Below are positions 36,046 through 50,690 of a DNA stretch of 64,000 nt, one piece after another. The notes under the pieces are model-generated. The model worked only from the letters and a program-made list of their open reading frames with translations. It ran no database searches and had not been told where the DNA came from. Made by a program: the position numbers and the translations under genes. Position 1 is the first letter of the stretch; every line of letters starts with the position of its first letter. Origin of the DNA: Saccoglossus kowalevskii (taxonomy: Eukaryota > Hemichordata > Enteropneusta > Harrimaniidae); contig NW_003120918.1 in the NCBI RefSeq assembly GCF_000003605.2, positions 542,489 to 606,488 on the forward strand, given 5' to 3'.

Positions 36046-39000
36046 GTGAGTATGACTGGGATTCTTTGCTTTGGTTGCCGTACAAACGATGGATTTTATT
36101 ATTACCACGGTGATGACATCATGGTAAAACAACACCCTGTCCAGTACGATCCAGTTATATTGTTACTATCAGCAACACATCGACCCGCACACAGAACACG
36201 TCATTCACGACAACCACGGAAAACTACTATATTTAGTGACATCAATATTACAACAGTAACCACATTATTCAACTACAACCAGTGAAGTGATTAGTAAGTT
36301 CACAGACGTGACAAGACGATTTTCAACTGACACCACCTTCACAACCCGATGTGTGTACACATTATTATATGTTTTTGTCAACTGTGGCTTTATATGAATC
36401 GGATATATACGTTGTCATCGAAGTAACCTCTAAAGCATGTATTTGGGTATAAACTGTCAATAATCAGAGACAGATAATTTTGTAAATCAAGAGAAGTTGT
36501 TGGTTCGCACTGAAGGAGTTTAAAAAAGAAAAGCAAAGCGGACGGTTTGACACCAGTGGGAGAGAAACACCTCTAGACTCGCGAATTGCTCGACAATTCA
36601 AATCCAAATATTCCGGTCTCCGTGCATGGCAGGGATGAACAGCAAAGGATCTTGTATGAGAGCTCCGGTTAAATATTAATTTGTAAGGCCGAAAATATTT
36701 GGCATAAACCAAACGAAATACCAACACAAAATCCTCTAATTTACGCAATCACTAGTAATTGAATTTGTGTGTGCAATCTTCCAGCAGCAATGAAACTAGA
36801 TACATTGTAATAAAAATTACAACGTAAATATTGCAACATTTCTTTAGTGACGTTTGTTGTTTCCCCTGTGCGCTTTGTGTCTCGGTTTTTTTCATTGGGA
36901 AACTCCCATAAAACAAAGAAATACAAAAAAAAGATTACCGTACATGTTTCGTGAATACTTGCGTTATTCTCGTGATAATGTATTGAAGATCCAAAAATAA
37001 ATTAATTCTTAATTCGTAGTCGGTAAACATGAACTTAGTCCAAAGAAAAACATTCCTGTGTACAATTCACATGAAACTTAGTGATCAGTTAAATCGCACT
37101 CACACATATTTTTTTTCTAAATACTGTAAGTAAAGTTTCTCTATTTCCATTTGGAAAGGGAATCTTATTCAACCAATTATCTCATTGCTATAATAACATT
37201 TAACAGCTGTTATATACGTATTTAATTGATCTTACTTGCTGATTTAACAGAAAGACAAGTAGACGAATAGAAGGAGACGGAGAGACAAACGACCAGACGG
37301 ACGGACTGACGGCCAGACAACATAGAAAATTGTACTCTCAAATGTAATGAAATATTGTACAAATACATCGTACGCTGTGGTTCGGAGTTTTACGTATTAT
37401 AATGTCACATGAATAACAGCTGTATCTGATGCAGAATCTCAGCTCGTGTGTCGGGTCCAAGTCAAAATAAGATGCCGTCTGTTTATAAAAAAAATATAAC
37501 ACATTATACAATTGCAATTGAACCATTGCAGATGCCATCATCTGAAATAACGTACACTTATGGAAAGGATATAGTCAGTCTACACCTTTCCTGGTCTTCC
37601 TGTTATTAATATGTAGAGATAAGACAGAAATGTCATTATTATGTCAATTGTCATATCAAAGCGGAGTTTGTTAACCACGAGCTGAACACATCGCATATAA
37701 AATGTCAGGTAGAGACATATGAGGAAATGAAACGTGCTTTAAAATGACCGATTTCAGTCAGTTCTCGGTGAATGGTAAATAGACGGAAACTACTGGCGCG
37801 TGTCTTCGTGAGGATATGGATGAACGATGCATGCATCAAGACCTCAGGAGTTCGCATAGCATGACGTGCAACGGTGAATGCACGTTTAATAGTCAATCAT
37901 TCGTAAGGGGGTGTGTGGAATGGGTGCCAATTTAACGATAATGCATACTGACTTACCAACAAAGTGTTTTATTATGTTCCATTAAAGGTAGAACCCTTTA
38001 GAAATGTCGTTATCGGAAATTTAAAAAAATATAGTAAGGGTAGCAAAATGTACTAAATTAGTCTCAATGTTCAACATTCAACAATTTCGATGTGGCAAAG
38101 TACCTCCAGCCAAGGTAACAGTGTTACTGGCTGTTCTGTCCTGTAGCCATTCACTAAAAATAAGGAATCACTATTTTCTCGCACAGCATTCGGAAACTTG
38201 TTTAAGTCAGCATTGGATAGTGTATCAGTAATGCTCATTTTCATTGATGAGTAGGTACAACATCATATGTATGGTCTTATATATTTATATGTCATTGATT
38301 TTACCTTATGTTATGCTAAGCATTCTGTACAGTGGTATTAAAATGTAATCGCACGTATAGCCGACATATTTGCATTCTGCCCCAACATACGGGTAAAATA
38401 CCCTAATCGTGTTAGAAGGGAAAAGCTGTTATTCGTGCCAGTCTATCAGCAGTCCAACGAAAGTAATAGAATATGATTGAGAGTCGAACTCCATCATAAC
38501 ATATTCATTTTTATACCGAAAACATGCACGAAGACAATACACTGATTAACCCACATTTAACGTAACATTGTTATTATATTAATATATAATATTTGTAATA
38601 TTGATGAGATGTAACTGCCAACAAACCCAACAAAAAACATAAACAAAAGACAGTTTTCGAATATAGTATAAATAATACGGTCACGTAATTGGTTACCCGA
38701 TATAAGGGGGGGTCGACAATTGGAATAGGTGCAGATATATGCAGATTGCAGATTTGTTGGAAATGTGAATAAATTAAATATATAAATTAAATATAATAAT
38801 GCCAAGTATTTAAACAACTCACGTGAATAAACAAAGTTATCTACACTTGATTTTGTTATTGTCACAAGAGTAGCACTGCTCTTTATGTTGACTTCATGTT
38901 TCCATGGCTCAATATGTCATTTCTGTATATTTCCATGGGAACGAGTCATCGAATAAACCCTACTTATGGGATATAATGCTGTAAGCATTCTTAACCTGCG

Positions 39001-42000
39001 TTTGTTATTGACACATAGCTATATAACCATACCTTCTCAATATTTAGTATAAATCCGCACACAAATTGCTCCATTCAAACACAGCTACTTTCATATAGTC
39101 AGGCTATAAAGCAAATTCCAAGGCGGTACATGCCTGTATTTTTTCGAGCGCGATAACCAATCTGTGTGGATTTCTTCTGCATCGATTTCTTTAACGTTTA
39201 TGTGTTAATTATATACTATACTAAGTTTCTGCTTCTCTGAAGGTTGGAGCAGTTGGTATTCTTTTTCAAATAGCCTGATTATTAGGAACAATAAAAACAT
39301 ATGCGTGCAATGCATGCTGGGTTCATTCGCCTGATTAAGACAGAGAGAAATAGTTTCAAAGGGACAACGGAAGTACAATTGCATATATTGTCGTTGCATC
39401 CCACATGCCGGAGAATAAATGTTGTTTATGTTTTGTGTTACCATTGATTTGAAAACGTGCCCAATCCTCCAGCTACTACAAACTCTGTACAACGTCAATC
39501 ATACATTCTCCTTGGTATATATGTTTTTTTTATAGATTTGATTAAGTGGGCAATTTTACCATGATAACATTTCACACAAAACACGGTGTTTGTCATAAAA
39601 ACGCGTTAAACGCTATTTTTTTCTGTTTTTTATGAACATCAAGTGGGTGAATTCAACATAGTAACTTAAGTCTCTTACAAAACCTAGTGGTACACTGTTT
39701 AGTATAGAAACGTGTTTGAAAACCTACCTGCTTCTCGACCTATTTCGTTTATATTTACCAATATATTATATTATCGTAGGGTGTTCATATGAACAATGTC
39801 TCATGACTTTTACTCTACTGGAAATAGATTTTTCGACTTATATCATAAATATCCTTAGGTTGATTATTATGCTGCTCTTAACTACGCACCTGTCACTAAT
39901 TAATGTGCAAATATTATGAACACTAATAATACAAAATCCAAAGGATTAACGCTCATACACGTACTCATGTGTTGCATTCACGCATTGTGTTTTTTTTAGC
40001 ATATTTCGTTTGGAAATGCCCTCTTTTTTCCTCGATAAACAAATCGTACAGAATTATTAGCAGGACTCACTGACTACTTTAAAAAGCTGCCTCTTCCCTA
40101 AAAAATATATCCTCAGATGGCAATTGTGGTGAATTGTAAATCAACTATCGTCGCTTATGTCTGTAAAGTCCTGGTCAGTGTATCAGCCCGTGGCCTCGAC
40201 TCCATTATCTGCCGAGTCGGACTTTATATTTTAGATCAGTGCTTGTTTTGAGATTTTATCCTGTAGTAAGTTTTAGAGAAGCTGTATATTTTATCATGTG
40301 TCATGCAATACGTGATGTTTTAAACAAGACGTGATGTTTCAATACAATACATTGTAGAACTATTTATTCGATGATGCTTACTGTGACTTGCAGAAGTGTT
40401 TATATTTGTCCGCTAGCGATTGTTTCCATGGTGATAATGTGGTATAGTTGAGATTATTCCCTATATGACATCATCATTATGAAATCACAATCATTACACC
40501 TAATGATATTATTTTTGCTAGTTCATATTTAGTTAGTTGTCAATTTGAAGTAATGCTGTTAAAAGTATGATTCCTGGGAAGCATAACTTCCCCTTATATA
40601 GAAAACGACAGCGTGGAAAATTCTGAATTCAGACATACCTTAAAATGGCTACGTTGTCTGTACACATGATGATTAAAATCAGTATACTAACATGCACTAA
40701 AATATGAATTGTATTTTACAACGTTTTGGCAACTGTAACAGTATTCCGATCACAATAACGCACGCAGCGTCGATTCGGTCGTTTCGGTTACACATTTTAA
40801 TTGACACTGCCAGAAAAAAGTAAATGCATACATGCATACGTAACACACAGACTTGGCGACTTTATCTTCACATTAATTGAATTCTTGTGAAAGTGAAAAC
40901 AATCATTTGCTCTATGTTTTTTAAATAAGTGATAGTTGTCTTAGACTGGAAAATGTGTTTTCAATGATTTAATCGTCACTTTTCCAATCAATAGTATATG
41001 TTCTTGATAAGAACTGTAATACATACTTTAGTATAAATCCAATCGTGCCGCTTTAAAGCTTAATCATATTCGTCAAATTACTCCCCACACCGGAGGCATG
41101 TTCAGCGTATTTATTTTAAAATTCATAGCTCATTATGAGGGAGCAAATCGTTTAATATATTATCCTTTGGAAGGTCAAGTAACTAGGGGGATATAACATG
41201 CGTCGGATGGTCATACTCTTCTTAATGGTAAAACTACACAATAGAGTTGTTCACTATTTTTACTTTAAATAAATACGTAGCACACGCTGGCATTGTTATT
41301 TTCAGTGACAACCTTATGTTTAGAATACCTTGTGTCGTTCGATGTTCAATGAAGTTAAAAGCAAATTTGTAACCGTACACCTGCAGAAATGAATGATGCA
41401 TACACGAAATATTAGAAAGAGTACAAATCCAAGGCTAACAGAAAGTCAGTCCAAACACTATAATGGCTTTGTAAGCTTAGAAACTGTCTTCACCGGAAGT
41501 AACCGTTTCGCCATGGAAACTAATGGTGTATTAATCATTGTAAGTAACACTGCTATATCATTTCCGGTGTAAGGTTCCTTTTTAGGGGTACAAACAATTA
41601 CTAAAAAAGTGTCATTACCGTAGTTAAAAATAATAAAAACACACAAAAATGTATCTCTAAATAACTAAAGATTGTTAAAGACTAATACATTGTTACAAAC
41701 AATGCTTTTAATTAGTTAATTCACAGTGTTTCCCGGATGTAATTATTCCAACTCATGTGTTTTCACAAAAAACGTTTTACGACCATATATAACCACTCGA
41801 ACGTATCTTTTTGCATGATTACCCCATTCATTACACACACTCTCCCTGTCGTGGTAATTTGATTAGTTGCATCCCTACACAAGCTTAATTATATCATTGA
41901 CATATTGAAATATAACGCTTTCTTTTCACATATGGGGACGTTTATTCTGGGTAATCTATGATCATTAAGGTGTAATTAAGCTCTGTTTCGTAAATAATGT

Positions 42001-44815
42001 TTTTTTTTTACGTTTTAAAGAGTCTAATTCGTCTTTTGGTGACAGTCAAGGCGTCTATGATGTGTTGTGAATTGCTAAAAATCCTTAAAACTCTCCCTAA
42101 CATGATTTCCAGTTCTGTGCTGCTAAAGAATTGTCGGTTTTTCTGAAGTGTTACTAAAGGTAATATTAAATAAACACCATTTCTGCCATATGGAGTCCAA
42201 TAACACTGGTGTAAACCGTCGCATTAATATTCTATTTATACACAATAAGCGCCATAATGGGATGTGCATGTTAACTGTTTACAAGGGTGTTTGGTTGGTT
42301 GTGATCATTCAACTTTGTCAACTTTTCTAATATTGCTTGTTGAGTCGTCTTCATTTTATTTAGATTGTCGTATATGGGAAGTTTAGCGGGAGGAGACTTT
42401 CACTGTCCCATTACGTTTTCAATTATAGTTATCGTGATTTGTGTATTCATTTCGTTACAGGCTGAAGCATAGGAGAATATACTTTAAATCAACTTTAAAA
42501 CGATGCCAATTGCATTTTATTTGTGAAAACATAATTTAAATAAACATAAAGTTAAAAACTATATTGTATTTCCAATATATCACGCAGCATAATTTAATGT
42601 TATAATTGTATATTGTGACAACAAATTTGCTGCTAATTACCACAAACATGGGTTTGCGAATCACGTCAACGCAAAGTCTGGTTTCATTTCAAATTAAATA
42701 CGCTATCATGGCAATATAAGTGATACCAGACATGAATTCATGAATCAACGCATGTACACAACGCATGTCTCGCATACTTTACGCTGCCATACTAATAACA
42801 TCCAGAAAACGGTAGGTACAAACAGGCATATGGCTTTGTCAGATAGTTATATAAATCACTGTCTAGAACTCCCTGACTCGTAACTAGAAGTAAGATGACA
42901 CTCGCCAATGAAATCAGGCTATTTAACTGATTTGTGTAACGCACATTCGATCAGTGCAATGATATTACTATTTAACCCGCTTATTGCCTGCCTTCGTTGA
43001 AATGTTAAAGGAGGCAATTATAGGATATGTCAGGAAGTCTCCTATGACGTCATATTGTGTGCATTGGACAGGAATTACCAACGATGCATCTTCATCCGAC
43101 GTAACAAATACTTCACGTAGCGGTAAGATAAATCTAATCAGTGCACACAAAAGTACAATTGATAACTGCGATTTTTTCTATTGTTAAAATCGTGTTAACA
43201 TTTGTAATTGTTCTTTAAAACTATGCAAGCACAAAGAGGGGTATGCATTGTGTATAGTTAATAACCAACATCAGTTAGATTTGTGTTGCTATTATTTTAA
43301 TAGTCGGTGGATAAAATGGTGACGACCTCTTCTCATCACTTTTAAGTTTACTGTATATGATTTATACACACTTTGAATAGCATGTAACTTAAGTAAGCTC
43401 TGATTGTGAAATTGGAACGCTAACACAAATAACAGACAGTGTCACTGATATGTTTAGCTTTGGTTTAATAACCACAACGTTATCAGGCATGGCATCGCAT
43501 TTGTTGGTACCGTATTGCAAATTAGACAATGCGCCCCTGACACAGACGAGTGATATACATCAAACAAATGAAGAATATCAAATCATTGCAGCTCTTTTGT
43601 TGATGATCGACATCGGTTTTAAACGCAAAAAAAAAAATATTTTACTTTAAATATTCACAATTACTGCACATATGGTAATAAACACAATACAAAGTAGCCG
43701 CCCATATCGACGGTATCGACGTGTTCGAATTTGTTTACGGGCGCTTTGCTTGTTGGGAAAATTCACATCCTGTTTACGTCACATTCGAACGTCACTTCCT
43801 TTTGCTAACATAATATCCAGCATTAAGAAGCAGCGTGTGACCGCAATACAACACTGTCATGGAACGTAACGTCAAAATATTGTATTCGGGCTGTTACAGG
43901 CAGTTGAAGATGTATAGTGACAAGATTATCACGGAAATAAAAAAAATATCTTCCCAGGCAGTGTGCGACCATCTTACAACATCTACGCATGATTTGCAAT
44001 ATTCTCGTAAAAACTACATAATATCATGTATAGTTCAACCAATGATTTAAACATTGCCTTGAATATTCAGATATTTGTTTTAATTCGTATTGCTAATAGG
44101 GAACTACGAATTTCATTAGTGAGCAGAAATAGCATGTTAAAAAGTTCTCAAATGACAATTAATTCTATGACCTCAAAATAAAATAAACAAATAATACCAT
44201 TCAGAAATAAATACCAACGTGGGTATATTCGCACTAGTTTTCATATTTTCTGTGGCATTGTCTAAAGCTTCTTTCAATACGTGAGCGTCATTGTCGCAGA
44301 GTACAGCGACGCGCGCGTTCATTGTCAATTAAGTGAGTGTGCGATGAGCTAACCATCAGACAGTGACAACACATCTCTTGTCCTATTTCAAATATCCTCT
44401 TCGAGAGCATTTTATAACTACATCTGTAACATTTGTTGCGTTCATATGCGCTTGTAAATTATGTTTCAAATCCGTTTTCGTATAGCTGATACCATATTGC
44501 TCAACACACTTATCCGCGACGATCCGTTGATAATTTTGCTTTAATATTGCGTGACCAGAGTCGATATGTTTTGGCAGTGTTAGGAGTCAGTATCAGTGAT
44601 CTCGTTGACCTTGGGAAAAAAAGGAAGTCATGTGTATGTGATACCTGTTCAAAACTTAACAATCGTGATGTGTACTGCAAAGCCATTGACGCACAACCTC
44701 TGACGTCGCATGTGGACGATTCGCAACAGAAAACCCGGTTTAGTGGAAATAATGTATAGGCCGCGGAAAAAAAAAACATTTGCAATCGTGAGAATGAGCT
44801 ACACTTGTATTGAAA
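36046..44815. other. Long noncoding stretch
   Basis: No gene is recognised. A degenerate GACGGA/GACAGAC simple repeat lies at about 37253-37320. A 67-codon frame at 42984-43187 passes a donor-like GCG|GTAAGATA near 43120 but has no convincing acceptor or domain. The rest is AT-rich with chance frames only. Confidence 0.5.
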
Positions 44816-44880
44816 TGGATGGGATTCGAATCAGTGGGCACAGTGTTTGACAGCGTTAGCACGCATGGAACTGTCGAAAT
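44816..44880 (-). repeat. tRNA-derived relic with B-box
   Basis: Minus strand: GCGTGCTAACGCTGTCAAAC followed by a B-box-like TGATTCGAATCCC. The distance and order recall the 3' half of a tRNA, but no acceptor stem closes. Read as a degraded SINE head. Confidence 0.35.
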
Positions 44881-47141
44881 GCAAGCTGGATACCTAAGAA
44901 ATACGCAGTAGTTGTCAGCGTCTCGGGTTAATTAGTAGGAAATCTTGTTATACAACGCTTTAATTTATAACATATACAGAACTAATTGGAATACAATAAT
45001 TATCGAAGTGATGCACAACGTGTGGCTTACATGGCGATGGGTAATAACCCAAATTATTCAGATCTTTAAATTCAGCAATTCACGGTTTAAAGTATGCATG
45101 TTTCCGTTGGTACACGTTTAAGGTTTTCTTGATCCAGACACTTCATTATCACGTGGTATTTTGACATGATTACGTCCTCGCATCTGCCGTCGTTTTTTAT
45201 CCTAGTTCGGTGTTGCTAGTGGCGCCAGAATCATTAAAATATTATTTAAATATGCATACATCACACTACTAGTTGTCATGTACACACTGGAGCACAGAAA
45301 AAGAATTATCGGGTCAAAGTTGTTGTCGTTAGATGCGAGGGTCGAGAACTATCTTTGAACGAGCCGATAATGTGCAAATATTGTAGCTTTGTTAATTTCA
45401 AGGACTAGCGGTGATCACATTAATACACAGCAGACGGCTTGCAGCATATACCGACAATTTCGTAGACCAAAGACAAAATCAGAAACATTAAAATAAACAG
45501 CATTTCTATTGAAAATATACAAAAAACACTGCGACAATGTACACAGATATTCGTGATAGGATTGTGAATGTACACTCGGCGAAAAAAAAAATGTAATTTA
45601 ATGATATTGTACTGACAGCATATGGACACGTGCACTCATCAACGCGGTCAATAGCACATTCACTAGTATTGTATTTGTTTGACCCGCGTCACTCATCCTG
45701 AATGCAATATAGTAACCTATCACTAATGCGTAGGAATGTTTTGTGACAAACATTACTCAATACTTGAAGCCGAGAATTCCCAAATGACTAGGAGGAACAC
45801 GCATGCAATGGATTCAATGGAAACAGTTTCAATATCCATCATTCTGTACCATGGAATGACTGATAAACTGTCATGATTGAATTATATGCTTGTCAGTAAA
45901 TTCCATCAGTTAGTTTTCTTTTTTTCATATATAGTAAATGCTTTATATAGCATTTCAGACACCTTTCCGGAGTACAATACTTATTTAAATTATTACCCAC
46001 GATGCTTTTTTCTCCCGTCGCGGTTTATGCGGAGTGACATTACTTAGTAATTTGACGCATATTCGATGAAATGGAAAATACTTTTACAAGTGTAATTCAT
46101 ATATATGATATTGCACAATGTAGTTAATAGTTGGTAATGAATTAAATCACTGTGACGACTGAAGCAATTTTATTGTTCGAATGGCCGCGTCTTTGCGGCA
46201 AAGTACGTATCTAAAATTCCATTCATTTACAGTTTCACTGGAAACAACATTCCAACAATATTTTCCCCCTTATAACAAGCTGTCCTGCAAGAAAAACAAA
46301 CACACTTAAAAATAATGCTCCACGGAAAGTGGCTGGCACGATTTTGGCATAGTTTAATAATCAGTGACCAAGCTGTTTTATAAAAATATTTTAGATAATG
46401 CTGAATTATATAACTTGACATAATGAGAATTTAAAGGATTAAACTAATAAAATAAATCGATTTTTTGCACTAAAGTCAACCACTTCAAACTAGATAACTG
46501 AATACGAGTAGTATGTTGCATGAACGTCACCATTTTATTCGAAGTAAAACATAATTTCTGTAAATCTGCGAAACTGTATGAGAATGTTGTTCACGCCACT
46601 GCGGATACTGCGTGGTCACAGTGGGTGTATGTTATTTTACTTCTTTTGTGTGGACGAACAATCACCGAAGAAAAGTCGATCGTGAAATACACGCTATATT
46701 TATGTATGTATGTATGTATGTATGCGTCATTCCCTCGCCGGCTTTGCTTTCACTGGCCACCAATGCGACTCATCGATCTGAAGGTCTAGGGTTGAGTTAC
46801 TATCTGTGAATACTGATGAATAAAATCTATACCTGTTTTAAATAAATAAGTTGCGTTCTCAATCCCCATCATGGTACAGTAATACTAGCGTGTGTCTTGC
46901 ATGTACAAGAACGCCTCTTTGTGCAGTTAAAAGAAAATTTATAGTTTAAGTAACAACAAGTAAGGAAGAACAGTATGAGTGATAATATATGAATATATCT
47001 GCAATTCGCATGCCATTAAAATGTCGTGTTATTTTCAACGAACGATGAAAGGAAATATTAACTTAAAGGTTTTAAAAGTTCGATTTTTAATAAATGCATC
47101 AAGTGAAGGTGACACCGTTAGAGGGTTAAAGAGTCAACGCT
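44881..47141. other. Noncoding DNA with TATG microsatellite
   Basis: A (TATG)6 repeat lies at 46701-46724. No gene is recognised. Confidence 0.55.
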
Positions 47142-47369
47142 TTAAGCAAGGTAATTAGGAACATTAAAAGTATTACACGCGTATTTCCTATGGAGTATAA
47201 TTAGTTCGATAATTAGTTCGATGACCTTTAGACGCACTACGGTATACGGTATACCAGAAGTATATCGTTGCCATTGTGAAAGGGTATTGCGATGTGATGT
47301 TTTCAGTTGCGGTGATTCGCACGGGCGCATTCCTATGCATTTCTGACAGAAGTAATGGTCGCACTTAAA
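47142..47369 (-). CDS. Candidate exon fragment with RING-finger signature
   Basis: After an acceptor-like AAATGTTTCAG (ending 47370), the minus strand reads FKCDHYFCQKCIGMRPCESP, then stays open to 47142. CDHYFCQKCI fits the RING signature C-x-H-x-[LIVMFY]-C-x2-C-[LIVMYA], the middle of a RING zinc finger found in ubiquitin ligases. The expected leading C-x2-C would be in an upstream exon, which I did not find, and the closing C-x2-C pair is not complete in this frame. It may be a lone exon, a relic or a coincidence. Confidence 0.2.
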   Translation of the reverse strand, partial: FKCDHYFCQKCIGMRPCESPQLKTSHRNTLSQWQRYTSGIPYTVVRLKVIELIIELIILHRKYACNTFNVPNYLA

Positions 47370-47372
47370 CTG

Positions 47373-50022
47373 AAACATTTAATATAGTGAGCTTTTGATG
47401 AGATCCGTTTAAAATAATTTCGCGTTTTAAGATGAAACCCGACAATTACCCTGGCTCGTCAACAATTCACATCTAATTGGGCCTCTGAAATTATTTTAAT
47501 TATTTCAATGTAAAATCCGTTAAACCACGTTGCTATGACAACCTGATTCGCAAAACCTGACGAATCTGTCTCTAGTTTCAAGTTGATCCTAACGAACAAA
47601 TTGTCGAAAGTAGGTAATGGAATTGATCATTTCTTTCAGCGAAAGCTTTTCAAAACGTGTTTGTTCGTACTACGCGTGTTTCAATATATGCGTGTACATG
47701 ACCTTCATCGTTGGACATAGACACGTGGCATTGGTCACCAAATCGAACAATTCAATTCTCAAAATAATAAATTAATATAACGCCTTCTGTACCGGCCATG
47801 CATGTTACAAACATTATGTAGTTGTTATAATAATTATATTCAAGATTGTAACGGCGACGTAGACACTGGTGATAACACTTACTAACCGCAATTTACTTTA
47901 AAAGAAACATCGATTTAATGAATACGTAATGCGCGCCACAGGTCAGTTGTTCGTTGACTAATTGCATACATTCCCCTCAATATAATGTATTGGATTAGGA
48001 CCATGGCGGTCAGACCCATTCATGTAATGTTAATGACGTCAGAATAGGAAACATTGTTTCTCTTCATGACCATTAGCTATCTGGTGGGTTGTTCGCTTCG
48101 TGTAACCCATTAACGGAAATTGGGGAACTATATTACGATAATATGCAGCTTGGGGAATGTTGTAAATAATTAGCCTAGCAGGGGCACAGCGATTACCCCA
48201 TTGCATTGGCGATGCGATGCATGGTTTAAATAGGATGATACAGCAAGATATGATGGTTAATACATGTCATCTTAGAAGTTCAAAAGGCTGCCAGTGGGTA
48301 TTTAACCTTGTTAATATGTCTAGTTTAAATTGTACATTCGTGGAATGCTATCAGCGATGCTTAAACCGCGCGCTATTAAATAAATCATACTTCAATACGT
48401 TTCAAGCGCCGTGGTCGTCGCATCGCGTCCGATGTGGATTGTATACGACGTGTACAACGTTTAAAGATATTTATATATTGGCATGGTGGCAAATCGCTAA
48501 ACAGAGTTTGGAAACATATACTGAAAAAAACGGAGTTAATTTTTTGTGAATCTTTGAGAATTCATATGACAAAATTAAGGACATGATGTGCGTTGTAGAG
48601 ACGCTCCTATACATGAGCACGAAATACCAGAATGAAATGATAATGTGTTGAGAGAGGTGTAACGTGTGTACCATTGGATGTTCAATTAAATTAGATTTCA
48701 AATAATCCATAACATTCTCATCGACGTTAAAAACATTTGTGGAGTCTGAACTAGAGGATTCTATATAGTTGATATTTAATGGTGTGAAAAGATACTGAAA
48801 AGCAGTGTAAAATACAGTAAAGTAAATAACAAAATGAAACCCGAGAAACTCAGGTCGACTAATTAGTGACAGAGGCAAGGCAAGTGACACACCTGCGCAG
48901 GCTATCAGGGTGTACGGCTTTGTGACTCGTGGCGGTACTCACATAAAACGGTGGTATAGGTGCGACACGCACGATCGTTGTCTTTTTTTGTAGTGCTGAA
49001 TAGATGAGTGTTTATTTGGAAACAACGGGAGTTACAATATATGTATTTTAGCAACGTACAATGACAATGGGTTGTAAAAACAAAATATTCGTCGTTCTCG
49101 TAATATATTGTTGGCAGATGTCAGCTGAACATCGCTCTCATCGGTACCTACCTTCCTACGAGTTGTCTTCCATAACATACATTCAAATCAACGGAAACGG
49201 AAATTGGGGACCAATATTTTCATACTCAAATCGAGTATTAGAATCGACAACCTATGTAAGGAACTTTGAAATACCCTAAGATAATGTGTAAAACACAGAT
49301 AGATAGATTCAGTATCAAATATTTTCAACAATACTACAGCAAAAATACATTTATTGCAGCCTGTTGCCCCGCCAGTCAGACCTTCGTAAAATTGGAACTT
49401 CATTTCGGATTCAACAAATTCTTCCATAACGTTAATCATCAAAGATCAACGTACACCAGCGATATTAATAGGTATATTACATCAGAATTAATTTAAACGA
49501 TCAGATTTGAGCTGCAGTCACACAGTCATTCAAAACCAAACACACGAAGAAAAGATTTCGCATTAGATAAAACGTTAATTGCAAGAAAGACAATGTAATA
49601 TATGTTCTCCCTTGTCTAACATGTGGTATTCACTTACGTACGAAATGTTTATTCCATACACGTCTCAACGGCCATTGCCAACATATTAATGAATGTCCTT
49701 TTATGATACCATACATTCGTACACCAGAATACACACACTCGATGCTGAAGCTGTACAAATCACACTATTATGTAATATTAACAATTCTGACAACAAAATA
49801 ACTAAACAGTATAAAAGCCAGTGAATTCACCAAGCAGAAACTAAGTTTCCTGAAGGAGTGAACGACTACCAGACCCTTTCATTTCAATACTAATCTCCCC
49901 AATCCAATAAAGAGTTTTGCACATGCGCACATTAGCTTACTTTCTTTCACCCTGATATGATAATTCAGGTCCCATGCCACTAATTGAAACTTTTCAGACG
50001 ACATTGTTAACATATGATGAGA
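47373..50022. other. Noncoding DNA
   Basis: Open frames of 110 and 139 codons (plus 48217-48549 and minus 48471-48890) overlap at their ends and show no recognisable motif; the minus frame is rich in hydrophobic residues as AT-rich DNA often is. No gene is supported. Confidence 0.5.
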
Positions 50023-50565
50023 TAGCCCTGCGTACAGTGCTGTGTGCACGGGAACGCGTTCGGTTGATAGATGTCCCCACCACAGCCCTGCGTACCTTCA
50101 TAGACAAAGTCCGGGACTTTGAAAAATATAAATTTGTTAATGAAATAACATGCCCAGGTACCAAAAATGATGATCGATCACCAGATATATCCAGAACTTC
50201 CAGTTAGGAGTCCAATTGTGGATGGAATCGGCTACTTTGCCCTAAAAAATAAACACATTATCTTGCGTGAATGAAATTAAAAATGGCGGTGTTTGATGGA
50301 TAATTCCTCCGGTACCAAAGCGTTTACATTGTGTCCGTCTTTACTAGTTGCTTTTTAAAGACATTTCAGTTTCAGATAACTTTGTAATGGTTGTTACGGA
50401 TAACTATCGTCATTTCAACCGATTATGGCTGGGAAACTACTTATTTTTAACTTGCGCACCAATTACGGTGCGCTCCCGGACTTCGTCTATGGAGATACGC
50501 AGGGCTGTGGTAAGGACATCTATCAACCGAACGCGTCCCCGAACACAGCAATGTACGCAGGGCTA
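50023..50565. mobile_element. Inverted-repeat element (MITE-like) with ~93-bp arms
   Basis: 50023-50116 and 50474-50565 are reverse complements of each other at roughly 85-88% identity by eye, separated by 357 unrelated bases. Both arms contain ACGCGTTCGGTTGATAGATG, and each also holds the block GCCCTGCGTA twice, about 60 bases apart. This looks like a small non-autonomous inverted-repeat element of ~540 bp. Frames of 72-112 codons through the arms are products of the repeat, not genes. No terminal target duplication is evident. It ends about 125 bases before the minisatellite. Confidence 0.7.
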
Positions 50566-50690
50566 ATGATGAGATTGCTATATAAAATTAATAGACAAAG
50601 TTGGAAACATGGCTCACAAATTGGGAATCAACATGCTAGTAATCAACCACATGAAAAAACTAACATGTTGGCCAGCTCAAAAAACTCTAT

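Noticed and set aside
42984-43187. 67-codon frame passing a GTAAGA donor-like site
   Set aside because: No upstream acceptor or ATG in good context, and no recognised domain.
48471-48890. 139-codon hydrophobic minus-strand frame
   Set aside because: Hydrophobic residues are expected from T-rich codons; no motif, start context or neighbour supports a membrane protein.
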